Shown here piece after piece: positions 6,724-15,031 of a stretch of 41,555 nucleotides of DNA. Made by a program: the position numbers and the translations under genes. Each line of letters starts with the position of its first letter. The stretch's first letter is position 1. Location: positions 1 through 41,555 of IMG/VR virus record IMGVR_UViG_3300044712_002650; one strand, written 5' to 3'. The notes under the pieces are model-generated. The model was given only the letters and a program-made list of their open reading frames with translations. It was not told the DNA's origin and ran no database searches. The DNA is from a virus.

Positions 6724-7862
6724 TGATTGGCCCCCTTGGTGGCATCGATGATCTGAGCGTGCACATCGTTCTTGCCGCGGCGATGGCGTCGCTTGTGCGG
6801 GTGGGCATCGAGCACCCAGGCGCCGTCTTCCTTGAACACCAGGTGGGTCTGGGGGCCGCCCCGCTTGCCGCCGGTGAAACGCCGCCCCATGAGGAAGTAG
6901 GTGCCGTCGATGTTGTGCGGCTCGGACTTGATATGGACACGCTGGCCAGGCTGCCATAGCTGGCCATCGCCTGGCATGCCGGGCGCGACAATGCGGTGGC
7001 CCTTGACCACGCCGACCAGGGTGAGGGCCTTCAGGCGGGAATCTGACAGCAGCTTGCGGGCGCGCTCGGTAGCGATCGCCGGGGTGTCGCACTCGTGGTC
7101 GACGATGATGCGGGGCCGGTAGGACGTCACGGCCTCGTCGCGCGCATCGCCGCGCGTGGCATTCTCGCCCGGCTTGCTGGCGGTGCCGTGCGTCTGGCCC
7201 AGCACCGTCATGTGGGAGTAGCGGCCGTGGATCGCCCGCCGGCGCGAGAGCGACTGCAGATTGTTGCCGCGGCCGTTGCGGTTCATCACCAGGCTGGCCA
7301 CCACGGGCGCCGTGTAGTCCGGGCCGCCAATCACCAGCGTGCCGTCCGGGTCGAACCACGGCCACAGGCCGACGGCTTCGGCCGCATGCGACAGAACGCT
7401 CCAGGCGGAATCGCCCGGCTCGACGCTGATCTTTTCACGTCGCACGGCCTTGTTTGCGCTACCGGCCCTTACTTCGATCTGCTTGATCCCCAATTCCCTG
7501 ACCACATCAGCAGCGATTTCGTCGATAGTCGCCATGCGATCTGTGAAGATCGGCGCGCTGCAGTCGACCATGATCGCCGCGCGATCGCGCCCGGAAATAT
7601 GAAAATCGACTCCGCGCTTGCTCGTCGTTTCCTCGACGATGTCGATGCGCCCGACGAGAACCGGATCGCCGCCGATGAGCAGCTTGACCTCGGCATCCTC
7701 CCGGACCTCGTCGGGAAGAAAGCCGCCGCCGGCCAGCGTCAGCCGCCAGGCATCCGCCGGGATCAACAGGTCGGAATCGATGTCGTAGCTTTCCCAGTCG
7801 TCGTGGGCCAGCCCACCGACCACCAGCTGCACGCGCTCGGAACGATCAGGCAGCGTAGCCAT
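6720..7862 (-). CDS. Baseplate hub protein (Mu gp44, GpD-like)
   Basis: 380 residues. The N-terminus contains VQLVVGGLAHDDWESYDIDSD and the GRDRAA motif usual in Mu gp44/late control D-like hub proteins. It forms the trimeric hub that holds the gp45 spike. Its start lies 17 nt inside the preceding gp43 gene. The C-terminus is strongly basic (HPHKRRHRRGKND). Confidence 0.92.
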   Translation of the reverse strand: MATLPDRSERVQLVVGGLAHDDWESYDIDSDLLIPADAWRLTLAGGGFLPDEVREDAEVKLLIGGDPVLVGRIDIVEETTSKRGVDFHISGRDRAAIMVDCSAPIFTDRMATIDEIAADVVRELGIKQIEVRAGSANKAVRREKISVEPGDSAWSVLSHAAEAVGLWPWFDPDGTLVIGGPDYTAPVVASLVMNRNGRGNNLQSLSRRRAIHGRYSHMTVLGQTHGTASKPGENATRGDARDEAVTSYRPRIIVDHECDTPAIATERARKLLSDSRLKALTLVGVVKGHRIVAPGMPGDGQLWQPGQRVHIKSEPHNIDGTYFLMGRRFTGGKRGGPQTHLVFKEDGAWVLDAHPHKRRHRRGKNDVHAQIIDATKGANQ

Positions 7863-9066
7863 TCAGCACGTCGCCGGTGTCGAGATGGTTGGGGGAGGCC
7901 AGCGCCGGGTTCAACCTGGCCAGCTCGACGGCCCGTTCATGGTCGCCGTACCAGCGGTGCGCCACCAGGCGCAGGTTGCCTGGCGCATCCAGGCGGCGAG
8001 CCACGAGGGGCGGCCGCGTTTCGATCACCGCCCTGGCGGCATCCTGCACCGCCTGCGCCATGTCGCGCAGCGGTTCAACAATCGTTTCCGCGTCGTCCTG
8101 GTCGTAGGTCGCCCAAACGTCGTCGATCACCGCCTGGATCTCGGTTCTCGCTTCGCTGGCGATCGCCTCGACCTCGACCGGCGTCATGGTTGGCGCCTGA
8201 ACCTGGTCACCCAGTATGGTGGCGGCCGCGGCGCCGCGGCTCGATGCCGCCTGCACCGACAAATAGACAGCCACCGAGTTGCCGGCTTGCGTCTCGGTTG
8301 GAACGGCGCCAGCGGACATCGGTTTCGCCCCGGTATCCACCTTGCGCCGAATCACGTCCAGGTTGCCGTTCAGGCTGTGCCAATCGAAAACCGCCGTGTC
8401 GGCAAAACTCTGCAGGCCGAGAATCGAATCGACCACCGCGCCGATGTCCGACACCCAGGAGCGGGGGGAATCGAGGACATCGAGGCCCGAGGCGACGACG
8501 CCATTGACCTTGGCCAGCCCCCCCAGTAGCGGCGTCATCATCGCGGCCCGCAGATCCTCCAGGGGCGCAAGCGGATTGCCCAGGCGGATCCGCCCGACGG
8601 TCGCAACAGCCAGCTCACCGGCCGCCGCTTCCGCTTCATCGCCGGCATCGACGATGGCGCTCGCCTGCAGCGATGGAATTTTGGCACTGAAGAAGCTGGC
8701 GCTCGCCGAATCCTCGACGAAAGTAACGGCCACCGTTGCCTGGTCAGGCTCGTTCGCGTTATGGCGAACGCTGCGCCGTTCCGCCACCGCCTGGATGCTG
8801 CCGAACACCGGGTGAACAAGCTCCCCGGTGCCGCCTTCGGTCAGCGCATCGAGGAAGGCCTGCAGCCGGTCCTCATAGTCGTCGCCGAAGAATATCGCCC
8901 GCACCTGGATGACGCGAGCCGAGGTGCCAAGGTCGAGAACGGACGCGCCGTCCTGATAGGGGTAGGAACTCTTGTCGAGCGCGCTGTCGACATCGTCGCT
9001 CGTGTCGATGCAGTCGAAATAAACGCCCTTGAACGAGGCGTCTTGTAGGCGATCTTTCCAGGACAT
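7846..9066 (-). CDS. DNA circularisation protein N family (Mu gp43)
   Basis: 406 residues. MSWKDRLQDASFKGVYFDC at the N-terminus and the FFGDDYEDRLQAFLDALTEGGTGELVHPVFG segment are hallmarks of this family. Despite the family name, in Mu-like tails it is a baseplate/tail protein. ATG 9064-9066 has no Shine-Dalgarno; the bases before it are TGACCCCACC. A promoter-like -10 lies 9 nt upstream, so the mRNA should be leaderless or nearly so. Confidence 0.92.
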   Translation of the reverse strand: MSWKDRLQDASFKGVYFDCIDTSDDVDSALDKSSYPYQDGASVLDLGTSARVIQVRAIFFGDDYEDRLQAFLDALTEGGTGELVHPVFGSIQAVAERRSVRHNANEPDQATVAVTFVEDSASASFFSAKIPSLQASAIVDAGDEAEAAAGELAVATVGRIRLGNPLAPLEDLRAAMMTPLLGGLAKVNGVVASGLDVLDSPRSWVSDIGAVVDSILGLQSFADTAVFDWHSLNGNLDVIRRKVDTGAKPMSAGAVPTETQAGNSVAVYLSVQAASSRGAAAATILGDQVQAPTMTPVEVEAIASEARTEIQAVIDDVWATYDQDDAETIVEPLRDMAQAVQDAARAVIETRPPLVARRLDAPGNLRLVAHRWYGDHERAVELARLNPALASPNHLDTGDVLNGYAA

Positions 9067-9075
9067 GGTGGGGTC

Positions 9076-9119
9076 AGGCTACGCGCGCGCGAGATGGGTT
9101 CCTGGCATGAAGCGCTTCA
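9076..9119 (-). promoter_or_regulatory. Putative activator-dependent late promoter before gp43
   Basis: On the minus strand: dyad TGAAGCGCTTCA (9108-9119), TGCC, a 22-bp spacer with CGCGCGCG, then TAGCCT (9076-9081) as -10. It shares layout with three other sites in this prophage. The dyad overlaps the tape-measure stop codon. No -35 consensus is present, as expected for a Mor/C-dependent promoter. It corresponds in position to Mu P-P. Confidence 0.75.
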
Positions 9120-11033
9120 GTGCCGGGAAGCCTCCTGGGCGTTGTTTCGATTCACTTCGGCGACGATGTTGCCGTTCTTCACGTCGATCTCGATCTGCAG
9201 CGCGTCCTTCGCCTCCTTCGATCCCAGGCCCGCCATCACGAACGCGACCAGGCGGCCGATGTCGTTGCCGATCTCGGTGCCGAAGGCGGCGTCGGCCTTG
9301 TTGATCCCGCCATTGATCATGCTGCCGGCCGCGTAGCCACCCGCACCAGCCGTGGCCACGCCGAAGGCGGCGCCACTCAGCAGCGCCCCGCCGGCGGCGG
9401 AACCGGCGCCCGCCAGCATTCTGCCGGCGCCACCGAGAATCGCGCCCCCCTTGCCCCCGGAAAGAACCGAAGCGAGACCCGCAGCTGCCGCCGCTGCAGC
9501 CAGGGCGGTGAGCGCCGTCGTCGAGGCGACGATCGCGGCCGAGAATCCTGGCCATTCACGCATGACGCCCGTCAGGCCTTCCGCCATAGAACCGAGTCCT
9601 GGATTCACCTTGTCGAGCGCGGTCTGCATGGCGATCGCCTTCTCCGCGGCCAGCTGCTCGGCCTGGTAGGACGGCGTGCCGGAGATCAGGGCGAAGGCAT
9701 CGTCTGTCGTTCCCTTGGCCGAGTCGAGCTGGCCCCGGATGTCGTTCATGTAGCCGCGGTTGTTCATGATGCCCAGCAGCCCCATGAGCGCCTGGCGGTC
9801 CTGGACGATCTTGCCGATCGCGGACCCCTGGACGATGTCGCCCATCGACTCGTAGGCGGCACGGCGCTCGTCGCCGGTGGCGTTACGAGCTTGCTCCCGC
9901 AGCAGGCCGAACCGCTTGTCGCGCCCGACGATCTGTTCCGTCATGTTGACGAAGGCATCGAGGGAATTAACGCCCTTGGCGCGCGCCGCCGCCAGCGTCC
10001 CGGGCAGATCGATGCCCAGCTTCTTGGCGTCGTTGGCCGTGTCCTGGCTGTTGATCTTCTGCAGCAGATTGACCAGGTTGTTGCCGGCCTCATCCTTGCT
10101 GCCGGCGGTGATGGCGGCCGCCTGGTTGGCGGCCAACAGCACCTTGAATCCTTCCTCGCCGCGCAGGCCGCTTTGCCTGGCCATCGCCATCTGCGACGGC
10201 AGCCACTTGGCCATATCCTTCAGCTCAAAGCCGCCAAGCTGACCGGCCTTCATTGCCTGGTCGATGGCCCGCGCGGGGTCGTTCAGGGAAAAGGTCTGCC
10301 GGCCGCGAATGGCGATATCGGCCAGCATGGTCGGATCCGCGTGAGCAGCCGTGCCCGCCTTGGCCAATACCGGCAGCACGCGCAGCGCCGCAGCCGGATC
10401 GTCGGAATAGGCTCCAGATGCATACAGCTTGTCGAGCGCGCCCAGGGCGCCCTCTCGCGTGCCGCCGCCCTGGCGAACAGCCTGCACGATCGCCGCATCG
10501 AGACTGCGCATGCCGGTTCGCCTGGCGTCGATGCTTTGGCCGGCGAAGGCGGTATTGGAAAGGTGCGCGAGCTGTCGGTCGTAGGCCATCGTCTGCGCGA
10601 TCGGCTGGCCGATAATCATCTTGCCGGCCTGGTAGGCGCCGACTACCCCCATCACCCTGCCCAGCGCGGCTTGGGCCGTACCGGAAGAGTTGCGCACGCC
10701 GTCCAGTTCGCGGCGCAGCTCGGCCACCTTCTGGCGCATCGCATCCTGGGCGCGCGCCATCTCGCGGGTCGAAGCCTCGCCGCTTTGCGCCAGTCGCTGG
10801 TAGGCAGCCTCGGTCTGGCGGATCTCGTTCTGGATCGCTTTCTCGGCCCGAATGCCCAACACCTCGCGGGCGCTGGCCAGTTTCTGGAAAGCGGAGATCG
10901 CGTTGCTCGAGGTGCTCTTGGCGGCGCCCTCGGTTTCCTTGAGCGCCCGGGTCAGGGCCGCAAGGGCGCGAGTCGCCGGGCCGCTGCCCTGGTCGTTGAG
11001 CTTGAGGGTGAAGGAAAACGCCAGTTCGCTCAT
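9117..11033 (-). CDS. Tail tape measure protein (Mu gp42)
   Basis: 638 residues. The N-terminal half is long alpha-helix with coiled-coil character (ALKETEGAAKSTSSNAISAFQ, AEKAIQNEIRQTEAAYQRL). Hydrophobic Ala/Gly-rich segments follow at about residues 500-580, as in tape measure proteins that insert into the membrane. Length sets tail length; at ~0.15 nm per residue a tail of roughly 95 nm would be expected. The start ATG overlaps the stop of the frameshifted gp41 product (ATGA), the conserved position for a tape measure gene. Confidence 0.93.
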   Translation of the reverse strand: MSELAFSFTLKLNDQGSGPATRALAALTRALKETEGAAKSTSSNAISAFQKLASAREVLGIRAEKAIQNEIRQTEAAYQRLAQSGEASTREMARAQDAMRQKVAELRRELDGVRNSSGTAQAALGRVMGVVGAYQAGKMIIGQPIAQTMAYDRQLAHLSNTAFAGQSIDARRTGMRSLDAAIVQAVRQGGGTREGALGALDKLYASGAYSDDPAAALRVLPVLAKAGTAAHADPTMLADIAIRGRQTFSLNDPARAIDQAMKAGQLGGFELKDMAKWLPSQMAMARQSGLRGEEGFKVLLAANQAAAITAGSKDEAGNNLVNLLQKINSQDTANDAKKLGIDLPGTLAAARAKGVNSLDAFVNMTEQIVGRDKRFGLLREQARNATGDERRAAYESMGDIVQGSAIGKIVQDRQALMGLLGIMNNRGYMNDIRGQLDSAKGTTDDAFALISGTPSYQAEQLAAEKAIAMQTALDKVNPGLGSMAEGLTGVMREWPGFSAAIVASTTALTALAAAAAAAGLASVLSGGKGGAILGGAGRMLAGAGSAAGGALLSGAAFGVATAGAGGYAAGSMINGGINKADAAFGTEIGNDIGRLVAFVMAGLGSKEAKDALQIEIDVKNGNIVAEVNRNNAQEASRH

Positions 11034-11610
11034 TGTTTCTTACCCTGTTTGGCCAGGAAGGACTTGGAGCGGCGCTTGCCGGTCGAGGGTGCGGGTGGCG
11101 CGGAAGGAACGGCCCCCGACATCATCCGGATGAGCGCCTCGACTTCCGTCACAGGCGCGCTCCGGACGTAACTCAGGTCGTAGCCGGCTCGGACGAGGAG
11201 GAACTCGGCGCGCCGGACGAACTCGCTGCGCCGCTCCTCGAATTGCCGAGACTTTTTTTTACCTCTTCGGCAGCCTTGCGCAGGGTGGCCATGTCATCCG
11301 GCTCCAACTCCTGCATCAGAGCAGCGGGTCCGGGCACGGGGTCAAGCGTTCCCAAGCGAACGAGCTGGCAAAGAATGGTCGCATCGTCGATCGCCATACG
11401 GTAGGCGACGCCGCCAGGGCTTGCCACCATCTGCTCGACAGTGGCTCCGGGTTGGGCCTCGATCACCGGCAGCGGCACCGCTTCCGTTGCCCGGTAAGAA
11501 TCGTTCAATGTTGCCGGCCGCAGCGTGAAATCCTTGTGCACCTGACCTTCGACCAGGATGCCGAACTGGAGCGTGCCGCTGACGACGATGAGGTTTTGCG
11601 TGCCGCTCAC
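11030..11610 (-). CDS. Tail assembly chaperone, -1 frameshift product (gp41-fs)
   Basis: Reading from GTG 11610, ribosomes that slip -1 at the A7 run (11254-11260) leave the 145-codon frame. They then read 74 more residues, beginning KSRQFEERR and including FLLVRAGYDLSYV and GKRRSKSF. The new stop TGA 11030-11032 overlaps the tape measure ATG. The fused protein is 193 residues. Tail phages conserve such a G/G-T type frameshift just upstream of the tape measure gene; the long product chaperones tape measure during tail assembly. The slip itself is inferred. Confidence 0.75.
11173..11610 (-). CDS. Tail assembly chaperone, unshifted form (Mu gp41)
   Basis: A 145-residue acidic protein matching Mu gp41 in position and size, with segments TLQFGILVEGQVHKDFTLRPATLNDSYRATEA and QLVRLGTLDPVP. 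Its low-complexity Ser-rich tail (SSSGAPSSSSSEP) lies after the A7 slippery site and is probably just the terminated form. The start is GTG 11608-11610, one base after the tail-tube stop; the ribosome site is weak, so it is probably coupled. Confidence 0.85.
   Translation of the reverse strand: MSGTQNLIVVSGTLQFGILVEGQVHKDFTLRPATLNDSYRATEAVPLPVIEAQPGATVEQMVASPGGVAYRMAIDDATILCQLVRLGTLDPVPGPAALMQELEPDDMATLRKAAEEVKKSLGNSRSGAASSSGAPSSSSSEPATT
11254..11260 (-). promoter_or_regulatory. Slippery heptamer A AAA AAA for -1 frameshift
   Basis: On the minus strand the zero-frame codons GTA-AAA-AAA-AGT contain an eight-A run, whose first seven form X XXY YYZ in the correct phase. It is the longest A run in the late region, in GC-rich DNA. 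Downstream GC-rich sequence (CGAGGAGCGGCGCAGCGAG) could form a stimulatory structure. Confidence 0.75.
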
Positions 11611-11611
11611 G

Positions 11612-11998
11612 TCACTGCACCTTGCGATCGAGCGCGGTCAGGGAGAGCGAGCGCATCGCGGCGCCCTCCACCTGGTACTTGGTCGACATGGTCTCGACCG
11701 AGCAGCCGGTGAACACCTCCCGCTTGCCGATGCCGTCGACCGGAACGATGGTCACCTTGCCGCCGGTCATGGCCATCCAGTCCGGCTCGGAGCCATCGGT
11801 CGGGATGGGCACTTCCACCGCCACCTTGTAGTCGGGGATACCCTTGGCGTGGCCGGCGGAGCGGCCACGACGGTTCATGGTTTTCACCAGCCGGCGGCCG
11901 GTCGAAAGATCGGTGCTCACGGAAGCGCACTCGATTTCCTTGCCGTCCCATTCCAGGACGACGGCGCCTACGAATTCGTCGTTCACTTCATCAGCCAT
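11612..11998 (-). CDS. Tail tube protein (Mu gp40)
   Basis: 128 residues with beta-rich pattern (VVLEWDGKEIECASVST, YKVAVEVPIPTDG, KVTIVPVDGIGK). Position directly after the sheath gene identifies it as the tube protomer. It stacks as hexamers inside the sheath and contacts the tape measure. SD is weak; one base separates its stop from the gp41 start. Confidence 0.9.
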   Translation of the reverse strand: MADEVNDEFVGAVVLEWDGKEIECASVSTDLSTGRRLVKTMNRRGRSAGHAKGIPDYKVAVEVPIPTDGSEPDWMAMTGGKVTIVPVDGIGKREVFTGCSVETMSTKYQVEGAAMRSLSLTALDRKVQ

Positions 11999-12010
11999 GT
12001 CGGGCTCCTA

Positions 12011-13435
12011 TCAGAGAATCAGGTCGATGCGAATGCCGACCACATGCAGGCCATTGACGACGTCGGCGGGGATGCGGATGTTGACCCGGTTCTGATCCTG
12101 GGAATCGTCCTCGACGAGCACGCCATCCTCGTTTTCCTTGACGTTCTCCCATATCTCCAGATCTTCGAGCTTGTACATCACGTCGAGCACTTCCTCGCGC
12201 ATCTGCGCCTTGACGCGCTTGGTCCTCTTCGAGCGCGGAAAACGAAGCGACAGGCGATCAACGATCGCCTTGCGGCCGTAGTCCAGCGAGCGGATCGTTG
12301 TCAGGTCGAGCAGCGAGATGTCGGCAACGCCCTGGGGATCCTTAGTGTAGGTGGTGATCGCGCGCACGATCTGCACCACCTCGCCGGGGCCGACCTCGGT
12401 CGGAGTCGTGCCGTTGTAGAGGGCGTTTTCCTGCTCGGTGCGGCTGAGGCGATTGGCCAGGGGGGGCGCCAGCAGGCCGCCAAGCGGCAAGCCATTCAGG
12501 GGCCGGGCGGGATCTTCCTCGCTGGCGATGACCGCAGCGTACTTCGCGCCGACCTCGTAGGCCGGGGCGTAGGCACCCGGCACCAGCGAGTAGGTGAGGC
12601 GCTTGCCGTTCAGGGCATTGGCCAGGGTGGTGCCCGTCGCCAGGGTGCCGGTCCAGCCGTAGGTACCGATGGCGCCCCGCTTTTCCAGCGGCCCGCCGAC
12701 CGAATCCAGGTGGTCGCGCAAGGCCGCCAGGTTGGTCTGGTCGATCCAGGGGCAGACGATGATGTCGTGACCGGCCGCAAACACGGCAGCCAGCAGCGTT
12801 GCCGCGACCGGATCGGTAGCGCCGTTGGTGGGCTGCGTGACGGCGATGGCGACGCCGGAATTGGCGGTCACCTTGGCGGCGAACTTCAGATGGTTGCCGA
12901 CGGTGCCCTTGTTCTTGGCCGTCAGCGTTACTACGCCCAGCGCCACCGTGGCCGTAACGCCCAGGTCTGGCTGGTTGTCGAACTGGGCCTTCAGTGCGGC
13001 CGCGATCACGTTCGCGGTATCGGCGACGGCATAGGCCACCTCGACGAGATCCTCGCCGACCGATATGGAAGCGACGCCGGCGACGGTGGCCGGCCCGGTA
13101 ACGGTCAAGGTGTTGGTCGCGGCGACGGAGGCGCCGGCATCGTCGGCGGCGATGACCTGCAGTGCCATGTAGGGATTGGCCCGAAGCGCAGCACGCACCA
13201 TCCGGTGCGCTATGGAGCCGCGCCCGAAATAGGTGGCGGCTTCCGCGTCGGAAAAGACGTCGACCACCTGGCCGGCGACGACGGTGCCGGCGGCAAGACG
13301 CTGGCCGAGGCACAGCACCTTCTGCCGGTTGCCAGGCAGCGTCCGGACGGCGAGCGCCGTATTGAACTCGGCATACTTGCCCGGCTTGCGGATCGACGAG
13401 GGGATGCTATCGAAGGAAATGTTCGGGGAGGCCAT
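12011..13435 (-). CDS. Tail sheath protein (Mu gp39, gpL)
   Basis: A 474-residue contractile sheath subunit. The N-terminus carries FDSIPSSIRKPGKYAEFN; GSIAHRMVRAALRANPYM and the C-terminal FPRSKRTKRVKAQMREEVLDVMYKLEDL match sheath proteins of Mu-like phages. Between about residues 120 and 230 lies a beta-rich insertion. It polymerises around the tube and contracts on infection, so the virion is a myovirus. Confidence 0.94.
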   Translation of the reverse strand: MASPNISFDSIPSSIRKPGKYAEFNTALAVRTLPGNRQKVLCLGQRLAAGTVVAGQVVDVFSDAEAATYFGRGSIAHRMVRAALRANPYMALQVIAADDAGASVAATNTLTVTGPATVAGVASISVGEDLVEVAYAVADTANVIAAALKAQFDNQPDLGVTATVALGVVTLTAKNKGTVGNHLKFAAKVTANSGVAIAVTQPTNGATDPVAATLLAAVFAAGHDIIVCPWIDQTNLAALRDHLDSVGGPLEKRGAIGTYGWTGTLATGTTLANALNGKRLTYSLVPGAYAPAYEVGAKYAAVIASEEDPARPLNGLPLGGLLAPPLANRLSRTEQENALYNGTTPTEVGPGEVVQIVRAITTYTKDPQGVADISLLDLTTIRSLDYGRKAIVDRLSLRFPRSKRTKRVKAQMREEVLDVMYKLEDLEIWENVKENEDGVLVEDDSQDQNRVNIRIPADVVNGLHVVGIRIDLIL

Positions 13436-13438
13436 AGG

Positions 13439-13669
13439 TCAGTCCTTTTTCTTGGAAGCCGTCTTGATGGCTTGGTCGACGAGGACCGGGTTGATCAGCA
13501 CTTCCGCGACAGCAGGCGGAACGTGCACGGAGACCAACAAGTCACCGTCCATGAGGCGGCGCATGTAGTACGCGGTTTCGGGCACCTCAGCTTCGTCGGC
13601 GTCCGTGATGTAGTCGCGCGGGTTTCCTTCTTTCGGAACCTGCACGCCAGGGGCAGCTTTGACCAGCAT
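13439..13669 (-). CDS. DUF2635 protein (Mu gp38)
   Basis: A 76-residue protein, VKAAPGVQVPKEGNPRDYI near the N-terminus and a lysine-rich end. Small size and place before the sheath gene match Mu gp38, whose job in the tail is unknown. It has a clear ribosome site (AGGAG, 8 nt before ATG). It is the first gene of a late transcription unit with a promoter at 13697-13740, and the only one of the four with a leader long enough for a ribosome site. Confidence 0.88.
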   Translation of the reverse strand: MLVKAAPGVQVPKEGNPRDYITDADEAEVPETAYYMRRLMDGDLLVSVHVPPAVAEVLINPVLVDQAIKTASKKKD

Positions 13670-13696
13670 GGAAATCTCCTATGTCCGTTCGGTGCG

Positions 13697-13740
13697 ATTG
13701 TTTCGCGCGCGCGTGGCAGCCTCGGGCATGAACGCCTTCA
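13697..13740 (-). promoter_or_regulatory. Putative activator-dependent late promoter before gp38
   Basis: Dyad TGAAGGCGTTCA (13729-13740), TGCC, a 22-bp spacer with CGCGCGCG, then AACAAT (13697-13702) as -10. The dyad overlaps the stop codon of gp37, as at gp43. The predicted leader is about 20 nt and holds AGGAG. Confidence 0.7.
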
Positions 13741-14325
13741 TGCTCCCGCCGTGAGGGAAATCACGTCGGTGGCATCCGGCTGCTCGTCGCCCGGTTTCAG
13801 GTAGTGCGAAAGGCCGATGGTTTCGATGACCGGATCTCCGGCGCTCGGATCCGGGTTGGTGTAGAAGAACTCGGCGGCGAACTCGACGGCCAGGACGCTG
13901 CGCGCCTCGTTGCCCATGCGCGTGTTGTAGAGCGTGCGGGTACGGCCGGGACGCAGCGGCGTGATGGCCAGCCCGAGGCGCGCGCCGGAGACCAGGTCAA
14001 TCACGTCCTGCAGCATCTGGTAGGTGCCGACATCGCCGACGGCACCGTGTCGCGCCTGGCGCTCGCCGCGGACGTTGCGCGCCCCAACCATGACGGCGAT
14101 CTGCAGCGTGCATTGCGTCTTCCTGGGCGACAGCGCCTTGTGGTTATGTCCGCCACAGGTGATCCAGACGGCCGGCAGGCGCCGCACATTGGTCCAGAAG
14201 GCATCGTCGTCGAACTGGCCACCGTAGCTGGTGACTTCCGCCAGCCGGTAACCGAGCTTCCCCGAGTCGCTGGCTTCCTGCACCCGCTTGATGAAGGCGT
14301 CCTCGACCGAGGCGTAGATGAGCAC
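13738..14325 (-). CDS. DUF1834 protein (Mu gp37)
   Basis: 195 residues. IYASVEDAFIKRVQEASDSG at the N-terminus, WTNVRRLPAVWITCGG and the C-terminal EFAAEFFYTNPDPS match Mu gp37, a head-tail junction or neck protein. The start is GTG 14323-14325, two bases after the upstream TGA; no ATG lies near. It ends exactly at the next late promoter. Confidence 0.85.
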   Translation of the reverse strand: MLIYASVEDAFIKRVQEASDSGKLGYRLAEVTSYGGQFDDDAFWTNVRRLPAVWITCGGHNHKALSPRKTQCTLQIAVMVGARNVRGERQARHGAVGDVGTYQMLQDVIDLVSGARLGLAITPLRPGRTRTLYNTRMGNEARSVLAVEFAAEFFYTNPDPSAGDPVIETIGLSHYLKPGDEQPDATDVISLTAGA

Positions 14326-14327
14326 GA

Positions 14328-14753
14328 TCAGCCGCCCGTGAAGTCGGCCAGGGTGTCGTCGGTGAAGATCCGACTGCTGCCTACCACCGTCACCACGCCG
14401 CCGGGCGCCGTCGTACTGCCGCCCAGCTTCAGACGGCCGTCGCGCACGGATTCCAGGAACTTCATGGCATCCTTGTAGCGGTTGCGGGCCGTTTCGGTTT
14501 CCACCGCCGCGGCACCGACCAGGCGGTAGCGCGCGATGTCGCAACAGTAGATGGCCAGGATGCTGGGCGGGCTGGCCAGGGGCACTTCGTAGCCGCCCGC
14601 GGCCAGGTAGCCGTCGATCTCCGCGCTGGCTTTGTCGAGCGCAGCCGCCAGCACCGTCTCATCGACGACGCCCAGGTTGTCCCGGTCGGTGAGCGCGATG
14701 ACTTCGCGCTCGCCGAGCTGGGCCACCATGTCGGCTGCGGTCGCGTAGGCCAT
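14328..14753 (-). CDS. DUF1320 head-tail connector (Mu gp36)
   Basis: A 141-residue protein with the usual YATAADMVAQLGEREVIALTDRDN start and helices AALDKASAEIDGYLAAGGY. DUF1320 proteins are head-completion/adaptor proteins of Mu-like phages. ATG 14751-14753 is three bases past the gp35-like stop. Confidence 0.9.
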   Translation of the reverse strand: MAYATAADMVAQLGEREVIALTDRDNLGVVDETVLAAALDKASAEIDGYLAAGGYEVPLASPPSILAIYCCDIARYRLVGAAAVETETARNRYKDAMKFLESVRDGRLKLGGSTTAPGGVVTVVGSSRIFTDDTLADFTGG

Positions 14754-14756
14754 GAT

Positions 14757-14936
14757 TTACTTCTTGGCCTTGGCGGTGACAGCGGCGGCAGTTTCGGCCG
14801 GCTCGACGGCGCCGAGGGACAGCAGCTGCTCGGCCTGGCGGTCGGTCAATTCGACCGTCTCGCCGACCGGAGTGTCTTCGCCATCGAGGCGAAGTTCGGT
14901 CAGCGTAATGTAGGGTTTCGTGCTCTTGGTTGCCAT
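14757..14936 (-). CDS. Mu gp35-like (HI1506-type) small protein
   Basis: A 59-residue protein, MATKSTKPYITLTELRLDGE at the N-terminus, an LTDRQAEQLLSLGAVEP motif, then an Ala/Lys-rich tail. The LTDxQAxxLLxxGAV motif is shared by small Mu-like head proteins next to the capsid gene. ATG 14934-14936 has an AGGAGG ribosome site. It follows the capsid gene across a strong stem-loop. Confidence 0.85.
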   Translation of the reverse strand: MATKSTKPYITLTELRLDGEDTPVGETVELTDRQAEQLLSLGAVEPAETAAAVTAKAKK

Positions 14937-14955
14937 GTGACCTCCTGATTGGAAA

Positions 14956-14981
14956 CCCCCGGCCGGCGATCCGGCCGGGGG
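14956..14981 (-). terminator. Strong stem-loop after the capsid gene (partial terminator)
   Basis: CCCCCGGCCGG and CCGGCCGGGGG form a perfect 11-bp stem with a 4-base loop, followed on the minus strand by only TTTCC. The T-tract is too short for full termination, so read-through to gp35 is expected. A stem like this can lower distal expression or stabilise the abundant capsid mRNA. Confidence 0.7.
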
Positions 14982-15031
14982 CCAACGGGCTTGCGCCCTG
15001 CGTAGTGCGCCTATCCGGCGCGGGAATTGTC

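Noticed and set aside
9081-9091. CGCGCGCG tracts as Z-DNA signals
   Set aside because: They are best explained as part of the late-promoter spacers and one promoter lacks the full tract; nothing else supports Z-DNA.
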